DNA of 30,294 nt from contig NC_049994.1 of NCBI RefSeq assembly GCF_000003815.2, positions 1,639,323-1,669,616 on the forward strand, in the 5' to 3' direction. Every line of letters begins with the position of its first letter. Position 1 is the stretch's first letter. The notes below the pieces were generated by a model that saw only the letters and a program-made list of their open reading frames with translations, had not been told where the DNA came from and made no database searches. The DNA is from Branchiostoma floridae (lineage: Eukaryota; Chordata; Leptocardii; Amphioxiformes; Branchiostomatidae). The translations under genes and the position numbers were made by a program. Positions 9,701 through 18,120 of this stretch are shown here, in pieces.

Positions 9701-11437
9701 TGAGATCGGCGAGCTGACTGCCTTGGGCCCCGAGTAAATTCGCTAGCTGCCCGATGCTGTCTGGCCCCAGGGTACTGAAAACCATAATATTGTCAAAAAT
9801 AGAATCTAGATAAATGATATGAATGGATTGCAGAAAGTGGCAATTGTTGGTAATTTTTTTTATTACTATTTCAGTTAAGCTGACCACTCTTGCTCAGATG
9901 ATGAGTGAGTTGAAGGAACAACACGGAATGACTGAGCTACGAGTAACCGAGTTGGAACGTACGTAAGATGTCTATGTAGAAATAGCCAACATTAGTATTC
10001 AAGTAGTACTCTTAGGCTGATACAGATTTCAGTACTCTTTGACGTTTTAAGTACTCAGTACTCTTTGACATGAATTTTGCAATACTTCGTGAGTTTTCAG
10101 GCACGTACATGCGTGTGTCACTTGTCTCTCCAGGAAAGGGGATACCTATGGGACAGAACTTTCCATACGTTAAGGCTCACGGTCACAGGACTGCCGGGCC
10201 TGTTGGATCTCCGGGCCCACCTGGTCCTCTTAACCGTTCAGGAGAAAAGGGGCCCATGGACACGGATGGCCGACCAGGAGTCCCTATGTCTGCTGGGGCT
10301 CCTGGACTCCCAGTAGAAAAGCGGCCCATGGGACCGGTTGGACCCATGGGACCTGCTTGCGAGGCTGGAGTCTCTGGGCCCCCTGGACCTCCGGGAGAAA
10401 AGGGACCCATGGGACCGGCTGGACCCATGGGACCTCCTGGCGAGGCTGGAGTCCCTGGCCCCCCTGGACCTCCGGGAGAAAAGGGACCCATGGGACCGGC
10501 TGGACCCATGGGACCGACTGGATCCAGGGGGCCTCGTGGCAAGGCTGGAGTCCCAGGACCACCAGCCCCCCCGGGGAACAGCGGGCCCGAGGGGTCTCCA
10601 GGATTGCCGGGGCCCGTGGGGCCGCCTGGGCTACCAGGAAGGGAAACTTGTCCCAAACCTGCCGGACCCCCTGGACACCCCCAAACATACATTCAGGGCA
10701 AGTCATTTAAAAGTAAGGCTACCAATTTCCCTTTGTTCCCATATTCCCAGATCTAATTTGCCCTAAGTATGAAGATAATTAGCGTAATGGTTATGTAATA
10801 TCTCATTTCATTGTCGGCTTTATATGCCACAAACAAAATAGGCGTAGCTTAGATGATTTTGTCTTTGAAATATATAGCGATAAGTACTAGTACATGTATA
10901 CTCAAATACACACTAATGTCACGGAACCTTACGTCAAGTATAGGCTGTATACATGTATTTGGATCTGGTCAATGGCATCTGTACTATACTTTTATCTCTT
11001 GTTATGTATTTCCTACAGTGTCTTGTCCACGAGGTTACACGATGAATATGAAACGGCTTGGGTTCTGCTACAAGTTGTTTGAAATACCCAAAAACTTCAT
11101 CGGAGCTTCTGAGATCTGCCGTGAAGACGGTGGTACCCTCGCCATGCCCCGAGACGCCGAGACTAACTCTTTCCTCGTCTCAATGATAAGGTCAAACATG
11201 TTGAGGGCAGTATGGTTTGGCTTGCGTTATAATCGCGAAAAGGGAAAGTTTGAGTGGGTGGATGGGACTCCACTTGGGAAGTTCAACGCATGGGCTCCCG
11301 GAAACCCAAGAAAGTGGCCAAAGCGTCCGAAGCATGCAAACTGCGTTGTTTATTGGCCTATATCTGGCACTGTTCTGTGGCGAGATGGAGAATGCAGGCC
11401 TAATTTCATATTTATTTGCCAAGTCATTCTTACGTGA
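6737..11437 (+). CDS. Type II membrane collagen-like C-type lectin receptor (7 exons)
   Basis: The spliced reading is 1437 bases and predicts 478 residues. Exons: 6737-6779, 7875-7973, 8291-8383, 9428-9547, 9875-9958, 10134-10712, 11019-11437. Every junction is phase 1 with GT-AG ends. Residues 1-98 form a hydrophilic N-terminal tail with a duplicated module ([19 protein letters not shown], then NNMYVS). A basic cluster ([11 protein letters not shown], 87-97) precedes one hydrophobic helix at about 99-117, which implies N-in, type II topology. Residues 119-146 are a short polar helix, possibly a coiled-coil stalk. Collagen Gly-X-Y triplets span about 168-329. Residues 342-478 form a C-type lectin domain with all six cysteines of the long form. 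The order resembles collectin-12 and class A scavenger receptors, which bind glycans or microbial and modified ligands at the cell surface. The ligand is unknown, and the canonical calcium motifs are not conserved. The first in-frame ATG (context ACACCATGC) follows an in-frame stop. Exon 1 is short, so a further 5' UTR exon is possible. Confidence 0.8.
6945..7100 (+). repeat. 38-44 bp minisatellite in lectin intron 1
   Basis: About 3.7 units of GTTGTAGAAGTGAAACTAG followed by CGAAGTAGCCATGACTGTA occupy 6945-7093, starting at 6945, 6982, 7021 and 7065. The third unit has a 5-7 base insertion. An inverted, diverged copy lies at 3872-3971. Confidence 0.75.
7428..7803 (+). mobile_element. Non-LTR retrotransposon relic, copy 2 (internally deleted)
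   Basis: From the last coding residues to the AATAAAG signal (7795-7801) this is nearly the same as the - strand copy at 4636-4960. The C-terminal reading ([20 protein letters not shown] and onward to NDMLDSIC) is shared. Its first 50 bases match the copy 1 segment around 5668-5718 (SSDLTHTYVVLFKK), so about 700 bases between are deleted. It lies in lectin intron 1 in the sense orientation, and its AATAAA could act as a premature poly(A) signal. Confidence 0.8.
7875..7973 (+). CDS. Lectin gene exon 2, cytoplasmic tyrosine module A
   Basis: The acceptor is TTTTCCTCTAG and the donor GTAAGA. It encodes residues 15-47, including [14 protein letters not shown] and NNMYVSS. It is a close paralogue of exon 3 and its length of 99 is a multiple of three. 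Confidence 0.75.
8031..8107 (+). mobile_element. Solo end of a hAT-like element in intron 2
   Basis: It starts TAGGGATGGGTAACGGTACA, closely matching the terminal repeat of the complete element at 8506-9168, and contains the same CCAGGTCC/GGTCCGG core. No opposite end or target duplication was found, so it is a fragment. Confidence 0.55.
8291..8383 (+). CDS. Lectin gene exon 3, cytoplasmic tyrosine module B
   Basis: The acceptor is GTGGGTACAG and the donor GTTAGA. It encodes residues 48-78 and repeats exon 2 almost exactly ([21 protein letters not shown]) but is two codons shorter. It keeps phase 1 at both ends, so a tandem exon duplication did not disturb the frame. Confidence 0.75.
8506..9168. 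mobile_element. Complete hAT-like non-autonomous element, 663 bp
   Basis: The terminal inverted repeats are about 22 bp (TAGGGCTGGGTAtCGGTACA at the left; at the right the complement reads TAGGGCTGGGTAcCGGTACA). A perfect 8-bp target duplication, GTACAGAC, flanks it at 8498-8505 and 9169-9176. The 8-bp duplication and TAGGG-type ends fit the hAT superfamily. There is no transposase. The interior is rich in GGTCCGG/GGACCTG and holds a nested LINE tail. It sits in lectin intron 3. Confidence 0.85.
8787..9005 (+). mobile_element. LINE 3' end nested in the hAT element
   Basis: The frame 8831-8980 reads [17 protein letters not shown], then [15 protein letters not shown] and a TGA stop. This is the usual C-terminal tail of many non-LTR retrotransposons (GRP..W.DD...W and R..DR..W...V). 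The 3' end is a short GAGT simple repeat. An 11-bp direct repeat, AGTGTAAGTCT, flanks it at 8776-8786 and 9006-9016 and is read as the target duplication. The copy is heavily 5' truncated. Confidence 0.75.
9202..9330 (-). mobile_element. SINE-like repeat in lectin intron 3
   Basis: It contains ACACCTGGGTGAAGTGAGGA, then a GCCTTTCCCATGGGCACAAC-type core and TTAAACTCGGGACC. The complement of the last block resembles a degenerate pol III B box. Similar sequences are common in marine invertebrate genomes, by memory and not by search. The ends are undefined. Confidence 0.4.
9428..9547 (+). CDS. Lectin gene exon 4, transmembrane segment
   Basis: The acceptor is CTTGACCATACAG and the donor GTTAGG. 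It encodes residues 79-118: a third tyrosine (DAYGTEM), a Lys/Arg cluster, then [17 protein letters not shown], the single membrane helix. The basic flank lies N-terminal, which supports type II orientation. Confidence 0.8.
9875..9958 (+). CDS. Lectin gene exon 5, stalk
   Basis: The acceptor is TTACTATTTCAG. It encodes residues 119-146 ([17 protein letters not shown], then ELRVTELE), a polar helix with a loose heptad pattern that could trimerise and seed the collagen helix. The donor is taken as GTACGT at 9959 because this keeps phase 1. A GTAAGA donor four bases further on would break the frame into exon 6. Confidence 0.7.
10134..10712 (+). CDS. Lectin gene exon 6, collagen domain
   Basis: The acceptor is CACTTGTCTCTCCAG and the donor GTAAGG. 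It encodes residues 147-339. Gly-X-Y triplets start near 168 and run to about 329. An 81-bp (27-residue) tandem unit, [20 protein letters not shown] and so on, is present at 10295-10375, 10376-10456 and, with an insertion, 10457-10555. Glycine is replaced at N180, D189, M198, V207, R210, C222 and A291. The whole domain is one exon, unlike fibrillar collagen genes. An alternative GC donor (CAGG, GCAAGT at 10698) would also keep phase 1. Confidence 0.8.
11019..11437 (+). CDS. Lectin gene exon 7, C-type lectin domain
   Basis: The acceptor follows a pyrimidine tract (ATGTATTTCCTACAG), and a TGA stop ends it at 11437. It encodes residues 340-478. Cysteines 342, 356, 373, 448, 465 and 473 fit the long-form pairing. 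The WIGL position reads WFGL (405-408). The EPN-type motif position reads NPR (435-437) and the WND position reads WRD (460-462), so the usual calcium-sugar site is altered. Ligand binding may be calcium-independent or directed to non-sugar ligands. Confidence 0.85.
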
Positions 11438-12943
11438 AGTCTTACGTAACATTATATCATCATGACAAACAAGAAGCCATTCAATGATATATAACTCTTT
11501 TTACTACAGATGGCGATATAAGCGACTGTACTGTAGTCATTTTGGATTGTTTGTTTGATTTGTTTGTTTGAACCTTTGTTTATTCATGAAAGCTCAAATT
11601 GGCCTGCAGGCCGCTTTTCATTATGGTCATGATGGAAGAGGCAAGGGTCAGACAGCGTATATAACAGAGATTTGTGTGACTGTTGGTTTCATAACTGAAA
11701 TGTATGCGAAATGTCAACGAACGGTGGTTTCAAACTGTGATATTTTCAAAAATTGCGATTTTAAACCACCGTCAGTCTACTTGATATTCGTAAATATGCA
11801 TTTTTAAGAACAACTAATATAAATTACCTTGTGGATAAAAGTTAACAAGCGTTAACACAATTACAGTATTGTCTGTACAATAATCTTCAAATGTAATGTT
11901 AGCAAATATTGTCAAATTGACTAGAATCCTACTATAGGTCTTTTGCTTAAAGAATCAGGAACAAACCCAATGTTGCAACAAATCATGCAAGACAACAACT
12001 GAACATAAGTGAATTTACATGTTGTTAAAATAGGAATTGAAGAAATACACTAACATTCAACTGTAAGTATTGAATTATTACATATCAATAAATTTCAAAG
12101 AAGAAATGCTGTACATCTTAAGTTTACAAACTTCAAAGAGCATATACTTTTCAATTGGATTTGGTATACCGGTACTGCATAAATTCTGCTAATAGTAAAG
12201 AACTGCAGTTGATTGTATATAGTACAGTTTTAAATTTTATTTCGTATATAATAAGGATGTATGCTGTTTTTGTTGATGATAATGATGATATAATAATATA
12301 TAAATGTTGGCACACAAATAAAGACTAGAGCATGGTTTTTAAAGGATAAAATTGTATCATAAAGGCTGATAAATGTAAGTTTGTAACTATATAGTTCAGT
12401 CAGCCCAGAAGAAGGATTGAGGATTGATCTTCTTCTTTATTGAGTATTTGGATATTCAAACCCAATCTAGCCAAACCCGCTGATTGGCTCCTGCCCATTG
12501 AAACTAAGAACCAATCTGTTGTGTGTCGGTTCGAATAAAGTTCCTAAACGGGGAACATGCGGCTCCAGCGTCTTTTCTGAAGATGTGGCGTAAGTGTGAA
12601 CGGTTGGCTTGAGGTCTCCTTCTCCACATATATATCCAATAACCAATCAGTAGGTTTTGCCTGATTTCACTGCATATCTAAACACAAGTTCAATCATTAG
12701 GCTTGATTACATTGTACTTTCAACGTAAGCAACCGTATGTCAAAATTTCTACATTATGTTTTATCGAAAAATAGCAAGCTTGAATGAAGTCAACAAAATA
12801 GTATATAAACTAGAGAGACAGATTTATTTTTTCCACTCCGTGTTTACGTATTCGAGTCGTTCGACTGTTTTTTCTGGTTCTGAAGAATGTACTTATTTTC
12901 TTTAAATTAAAACCACACGCTTTCATTCTTTCTGCCAAAGTCT
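11438..12943 (+). other. 3' flank of the lectin gene and intergenic region
   Basis: No coding region is seen. Candidate poly(A) signals (AATAAA) lie at 12087-12092 and 12317-12322. They could serve the lectin gene if it has a long 3' UTR. A hairpin with perfect 10-bp arms (ACGGTGGTTT at 11721-11730 with AAACCACCGT at 11763-11772) lies within. The rest is AT-rich spacer. Confidence 0.4.
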
Positions 12944-13581
<638 letters not shown>

Positions 13582-14753
13582 ATGACAACAGGCAGTGTAA
13601 GAGACAACATGTAACACAGCTGACTTGGATCCCAATGTCGATGGTTTTACGTTACATGTGGGCGTGTGCTCATAAGATAAAAGCACAATTTGCATCCGTC
13701 GTTGTTGTGAGGACAGTTCTGATCTTTCTTAATAATTGAAAACCTACACATGAGAAATGATTTTGACAGTAATCAAAATGTAAAGATTAGCGTCATGTAG
13801 ACATGAATGTACGAGCTCCCATTCCCTATCAGAACATTATATGGAGCTATGTTCCTCCTTACCTTGCTAAATTTTGGGATGTTGCATGTACCGTATAAAT
13901 TCAGAGACGGTCAGTGTATAATTATTACAAAATTATTACGAGTACGACATATTTAGATTTTTTAAATGTCGTTAGAATTTCACTATTTAGTTAATATTCT
14001 ACTATTTAGGAGAAAAAGCCTTTTAACAGTTCGTTAACCAGTCAAATCCTACAGCACTTAACGCCCTACCCGGTAGTTAATTGGAAATTACTGTTACATA
14101 CTATGTTCTTTTTTACTCTTGTACCCTTCAGTCATGATTTTTCAAATAAATCAATAAAAACATACATAACATACATAGGTGTGATTTAGGTGAATTTAAG
14201 ACCGAATAGAACGTCGAATAAAGGGAGTAAATCCTTAATCTTAACGTGTCGGCTGACGATATAACAAAGTAGTAGTAATCAACCTCACGCGTTGAGGTCT
14301 CATGCATGTATCACTCCGAGTTGGCACTCTCTACGAATTCTTCTAAAATACAATTTGGCCACAGAAGCGTGTGTTTATATCGATTTAATCTCAGTTCCAC
14401 TTTATCGCCCTACTTGACATATGAAAATTTGAGGTTAAAGCTCGTGTGTTTCTGACAGGATTGGGTAGGAGCAGTTTCGGCATTCTAGCGTGTGTCTAGA
14501 CTTGTACGTTTGTTTGAGTTTGTCCTGAGTGATACGGTCAGCAGCTCAGTGAAGGAAAGCGCCTCTTGCGGATAGTAAATAAGTGCAGTTATGGATGTCA
14601 TCAACACGGATTCACGGCCTGACTTTGAGGACATTTTTTAAAAGGGGTTACTGAATAAGTGCTCTTGCAAAATCGAAAGAAAATAAAACATCTACAAAAA
14701 AAAAAAGTTTCTTTATTGTATTTGCGCCCTAAAAATCTGCCTATTTATACATT
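13582..14753 (+). other. 3' flank of zinc-finger relic 1 and spacer
   Basis: No gene is seen. AATAAA signals at 14145-14150 and 14153-14158 could be the old 3' end of the zinc-finger transcript. An A-run at 14696-14706 is followed by a dispersed repeat. Confidence 0.4.
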
Positions 14754-14827
14754 TTATCATATAGCCAGGGGACGTGGACCAATCAGAAGGCCGAAATTCA
14801 TGTTGGTTATGACACCGTAACATATAG
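14754..14827 (+). repeat. Dispersed repeat with CCAAT motif, copy 2
   Basis: It matches 551-628: TTATCATATAGC, GACCAATCAGAAGGCC, GTTGGTTATGACACCGTAACA. It is in the same orientation and lacks the adjacent inverted repeat present at copy 1. Confidence 0.6.
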
Positions 14828-15047
14828 AAAATCGATAACATTCGTGAATTAAATAGTTAAATAGGATGGCTCCCTCTATCAACATCGGTAGTGTGCGTTT
14901 TTAAAAAAAAACAATTAACCCTATTCAGGCCGGGCTTTTCTGGTCTTCCCGGGACGGGGGGTGGGGTTGGTTGGTCTTGAGGTCCACCCCTTCTGACACC
15001 TGTAATTCTAAACCGAATTTTTAAAAAATTGATATAGACATAATGTC

Positions 15048-15126
15048 TGACGTGTATTTGACGTTTGACGCAACGGTGACGTAATATGACGTAATTATGA
15101 CGTCATCAATTTGACTTGATTGGCTG
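15048..15126 (+). promoter_or_regulatory. Array of TGACG (CRE/ATF-like) motifs plus inverted CCAAT box
   Basis: TGACG occurs at 15048, 15059, 15066, 15077, 15087 and 15098, mostly 10-11 bases apart. The last forms a full TGACGTCA palindrome (15098-15105). GATTGGCT (inverted CCAAT) follows at 15118-15125, about 45 bases before an ATG at 15167. The order is promoter-like, but the array may belong to a repeat family with no regulatory role. Confidence 0.4.
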
Positions 15127-15166
15127 GAACCGTGAAATGTAAGCTGTAAAGCACAGAGATCCGGGA

Positions 15167-16389
15167 ATGCCTCAGAAAACCCGGCAGAGATTTACCGCCC
15201 TAGATACGAACGAACTCGACAAACTGGAGCGGTCTCACTAAATACCGAAAACAACCGAAAACAACCGAAAGCAACCGAAAACAACTTGAAATCTACCGAA
15301 AACAACTTGAAATCTACCGAAAACAACCGAAAACAACTTGATATCTACCGAAAACAACTCGGAAAATACCGAAAACAACTCAATAAATACCAAAAAACAA
15401 CTCGAAACCTCCTAAAACGCGCATGAACAACAGATCAGAACTCCAAAACAGCCGGAAAATAACTCTTTAACAACTTTTATTTGCATCTACTATCCCTTGA
15501 ATTATTTTCTCCTTGGCCGACGGAGAGAATGGGGTAATTCTGAATGAAGGATTCTTCCAGCAAAGGGGATTTAGACTGTGGAAACACCCCCACGCTGTTT
15601 TATGATGTAGAGCAAAATCCTTATTTTGATCATTTAGTTTAATCCAGAATAAGGGGCCGCTGTGGTAAGACACGTTTGCGGTTTGTCCATTTAAACCGAT
15701 TTGTTGTGGCAGCGGAATGCGTTATAATTGAGCAAGAAATGTACTAGATTGTTTTGGTTGCTAGAAAAAATGTGAAGTACTAGTAGGCAGATTCAACAGT
15801 GATTAATAAGCAAACCTATTTTCGAAGCAGTTTTGTCGGGGGGTAGTAGTGACTGCGATTTCTTGTTGGGGCCACTACTACACCCCCGCTCCACCGCTTG
15901 GAGTTACACAGTAGATGCCAAGTAGTATAGATATCCATTGCTGAGTTTGCGAGTTAACCAAGCAGTCCCCGTTTATAACATACAGGATCCATGAATCTGA
16001 ATTCGAACATTAATATATTCAAAAGGGCAAAGGAGATCGTTGACTCTATTATTGATAATATTGTCGTCCTAGCCTACCCCCTGTCCAAAATAAAATAAAA
16101 ATTATCAAATAATAACCCATTGAAATGATTGTCTGTTGTTTTCGGTTGCTTTCGGTAGTTAAAAGTTGTTTTCGGTTGTTTTCGGTAATTAGTGAAAGTT
16201 GTTTTCGGTTGTTTTCGGTAATTAGTGAAAGTTGTTTTCGGTAATTAGTGAAAGTTTTTTTCGGTTGTTTTCCGTAATTAGTGAAAGTTGTTTTCGGTTG
16301 TTTTCGGTTGTTTTCGGTATTTAGTGAGACCCAACTGGAGCATTGGGGCGGGTGGAGAAAACTACGCGGAGCGTGCAACAGTTTGTAAA
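15167..16389 (+). pseudogene. Short open frame split by foldback element 1
   Basis: The ATG at 15167 opens a frame (RFTALDTNELDKLE) that meets the foldback element and then stops within it (TAA at 15239-15241). If the element and one copy of its target duplication are ignored, the frame continues on the far side (HWGGWRKLRGACNSL) to a TAA, 36 codons in all. The RF..L...ELDKL start recalls the N-terminus of KIAA1958/Crypton-type recombinase relatives, but it is too short to be sure. AATAAA lies downstream at 16503-16508. It may simply be a chance frame. Confidence 0.3.
15230..16332. mobile_element. Foldback-type DNA element 1, about 1.1 kb
   Basis: The left arm (15230-15405) begins C-GGTCTCACTAAATACCG and continues as iterated ACCGAAAACA units. 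The right arm (16130-16332) is the complement, TTTTCGGTTGTTTTCGG and so on, ending CGGTATTTAGTGAGACCC. The direct repeat AACTGGAG flanks it at 15222-15229 and 16333-16340. A ninth matching base (C) leaves the boundary open by one base. The interior (15430-16125) has no transposase. The long inverted arms made of short subrepeats are the hallmark of foldback elements. Confidence 0.8.
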
Positions 16390-16610
16390 CGTTAACATTA
16401 TGTATTGACTGTTATTTTTCAAGCCTTCATGGAACTGAAAGACATTTCACGTACAAGTTATATGCTGTTGAAATGCACTGTTCACATTTATTGAATGTAC
16501 TGAATAAAGGATGTATGTTTTATAAAGGAATTTGTCACTTAAATGGGTCAGTTTGGGTAGGCTATATGATAATACCGTTAATGAACCGTCTGTTCCTCTG
16601 TATATATGAT

Positions 16611-16720
16611 GTCATAACGCTTGATCCTTTACTATAACCACCTCATAAAACTACCTCGTTCGCTTTGCTCACTTGGTGGTTTTATTCGGTGATAATAGCA
16701 AAGGAGAGGGGGGTTATGAC
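16611..16720. repeat. Hairpin-forming MITE-like repeat
   Basis: Arm 16611-16656 (GTCATAACG, then CTTTACTATAACCACCTCAT, then AAAACTACC) pairs imperfectly with arm 16675-16720 (GGTGGTTTTAT, GATAATAGCAAAGGA, GGGTTATGAC) around an 18-base loop. It is a probable foldback MITE of unknown family. Confidence 0.6.
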
Positions 16721-17538
16721 ACCAAATACACCTCGGGGAGGGTAATTAACCCTTAAATAACACATGGCAGGGCATAACTGGGGTATGAGGCCTTCACCTA
16801 TGACGTCACAGCGTATTGACCTGTAGCGTCAGTACAACCGACAAAAGACAACAATGCAGCCTGGAGTGTCAAATACAGTGAAAAAAAAGACAACAAAGCA
16901 GCCCGACTCCGGGTCTACGTAAGGAAAAATCCGTCATTGGAAGCAGGTAAGGGATAGTAACGATCAGTATCAACATCAAGAGTATTTCGATAGAGAGTCT
17001 AGGAGTTTGCAGTCAGTTCTGTGGAGAAAAAGATCACAGTAAGATAATGACTGATGGACAATTTGGAATGTGAAAATGGCAATATAAAAGGGGTGAAGCC
17101 AAATGTACTTGCCAGTTCTCGACACCTACATGAACCTTTTGCATGCAAATTGGCGGTTTGGAAGAGCTTAGACGATACTGACATGTAAATGGCATAGTTA
17201 AATTACCACATAATTACGTTCATATGTGGAAAGTCAGTGAAGTGAAGTTAACACGTGAGATCAACAAATAGTCTATTTTGAGTTTGACGCGGGAAGAGGA
17301 CGACACCATTATTTGTGTCGGAAAAGTACATCCATTGAGGTAGAATCCATTTCAAGGTGAGATTCTGAGCCAGCTTGAGTGCCTAACAAAGGGCTAGAAA
17401 TTTTAGAACTGCTACATTTCCTTTAAGTCGAAAAGCATGTCAGGATTGTTTATGTTAGTATACGTTAGATCAACGTAGGAAGACAAACTCCATTTGTTTT
17501 GCATGTATCTGGCTAATACATATTAAAAAATACATCAA
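16721..17538 (+). other. Spacer upstream of zinc-finger gene 2
   Basis: No coding region is seen. There is a near-duplicate of AAAGACAACAAnGCAGCC at about 16845-16861 and 16886-16902, a TGACGTCA at 16801-16808, and a good potential splice donor, AAG-GTGAGA, at 17356. That donor could end a 5' noncoding exon of the zinc-finger gene. This is unproven. Confidence 0.35.
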
Positions 17539-17570
17539 GCCAGGGCAACCCAACTAGCCAGAGGCTATCA
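17539..17570 (+). repeat. Dispersed repeat, copy 2
   Basis: GCCAGGGCAACCCAACTAGC, then CAGAGGCTATCA. It matches the complement of 91-129. Confidence 0.45.
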
Positions 17571-17903
17571 TTCAGGGTGGGGCTGGTAGCTGCACAATAT
17601 GCAATGAATAATTTATGAACAGTTATAATACACAGAAAACGTTTACAGATACATGTTTATAATCTAGTCCTTTATAACCCAGTCCTTTATCTTTACAGAG
17701 AAAGTTATACCAAGGGTTCTTTGATAACAGACTTACTCAGCACTTAATATGTGTATTCTACTTACTATGCTGTACAAGTAGCGTAAAGTTGGGACTTAAG
17801 ATACTATCTGTGATAAAAGCAATGTTATAAGGCTATCCATATAAAAGATATTTGGCATGATTACTGTATTCATTTTTATCGGGCTGGCTGTTCAGCACGC
17901 AAA

Positions 17904-17935
17904 GCCAAGGCTATCCAACTAGCCTGTGGTTGTTA
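17904..17935 (+). repeat. Dispersed repeat, copy 3
   Basis: GCCAAGGCTATCCAACTAGC, then CTGTGGTTGTT. This is the most diverged of the three copies. A potential splice donor, AAG-GTAGGT, follows at 18007/18008 and could end a noncoding exon before the zinc-finger coding exon. Confidence 0.4.
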
Positions 17936-18120
17936 CAAAAAGCTAGCCGTGCTGACATAGAAGAATACAACGCAGAAGATCACTGTATAGACACTATACA
18001 CATCAAGGTAGGTCATTATTTCTATAGCTAAAATTCTATGTCTCGATCAATATTGAACTCGACATGCTCTATTTTTCGTGTCAAGTTGTAATTTTTCCTC
18101 TGTTTTGTTTTTGTCTTTAG

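Noticed and set aside
10183-10692. Collagen-like 169-codon frame antisense to exon 6
   Set aside because: GGN-CCN triplets read as Gly/Pro on both strands, so an antisense collagen-like frame is expected. The sense strand has matching splice sites and phases.
10853-11018. Extension of the lectin exon upstream to 10853
   Set aside because: The frame is open, but the sequence holds a pyrimidine tract and a TTTCCTACAG acceptor at 11018. Joining there gives the correct phase and the conserved lectin start (SCPRGY).
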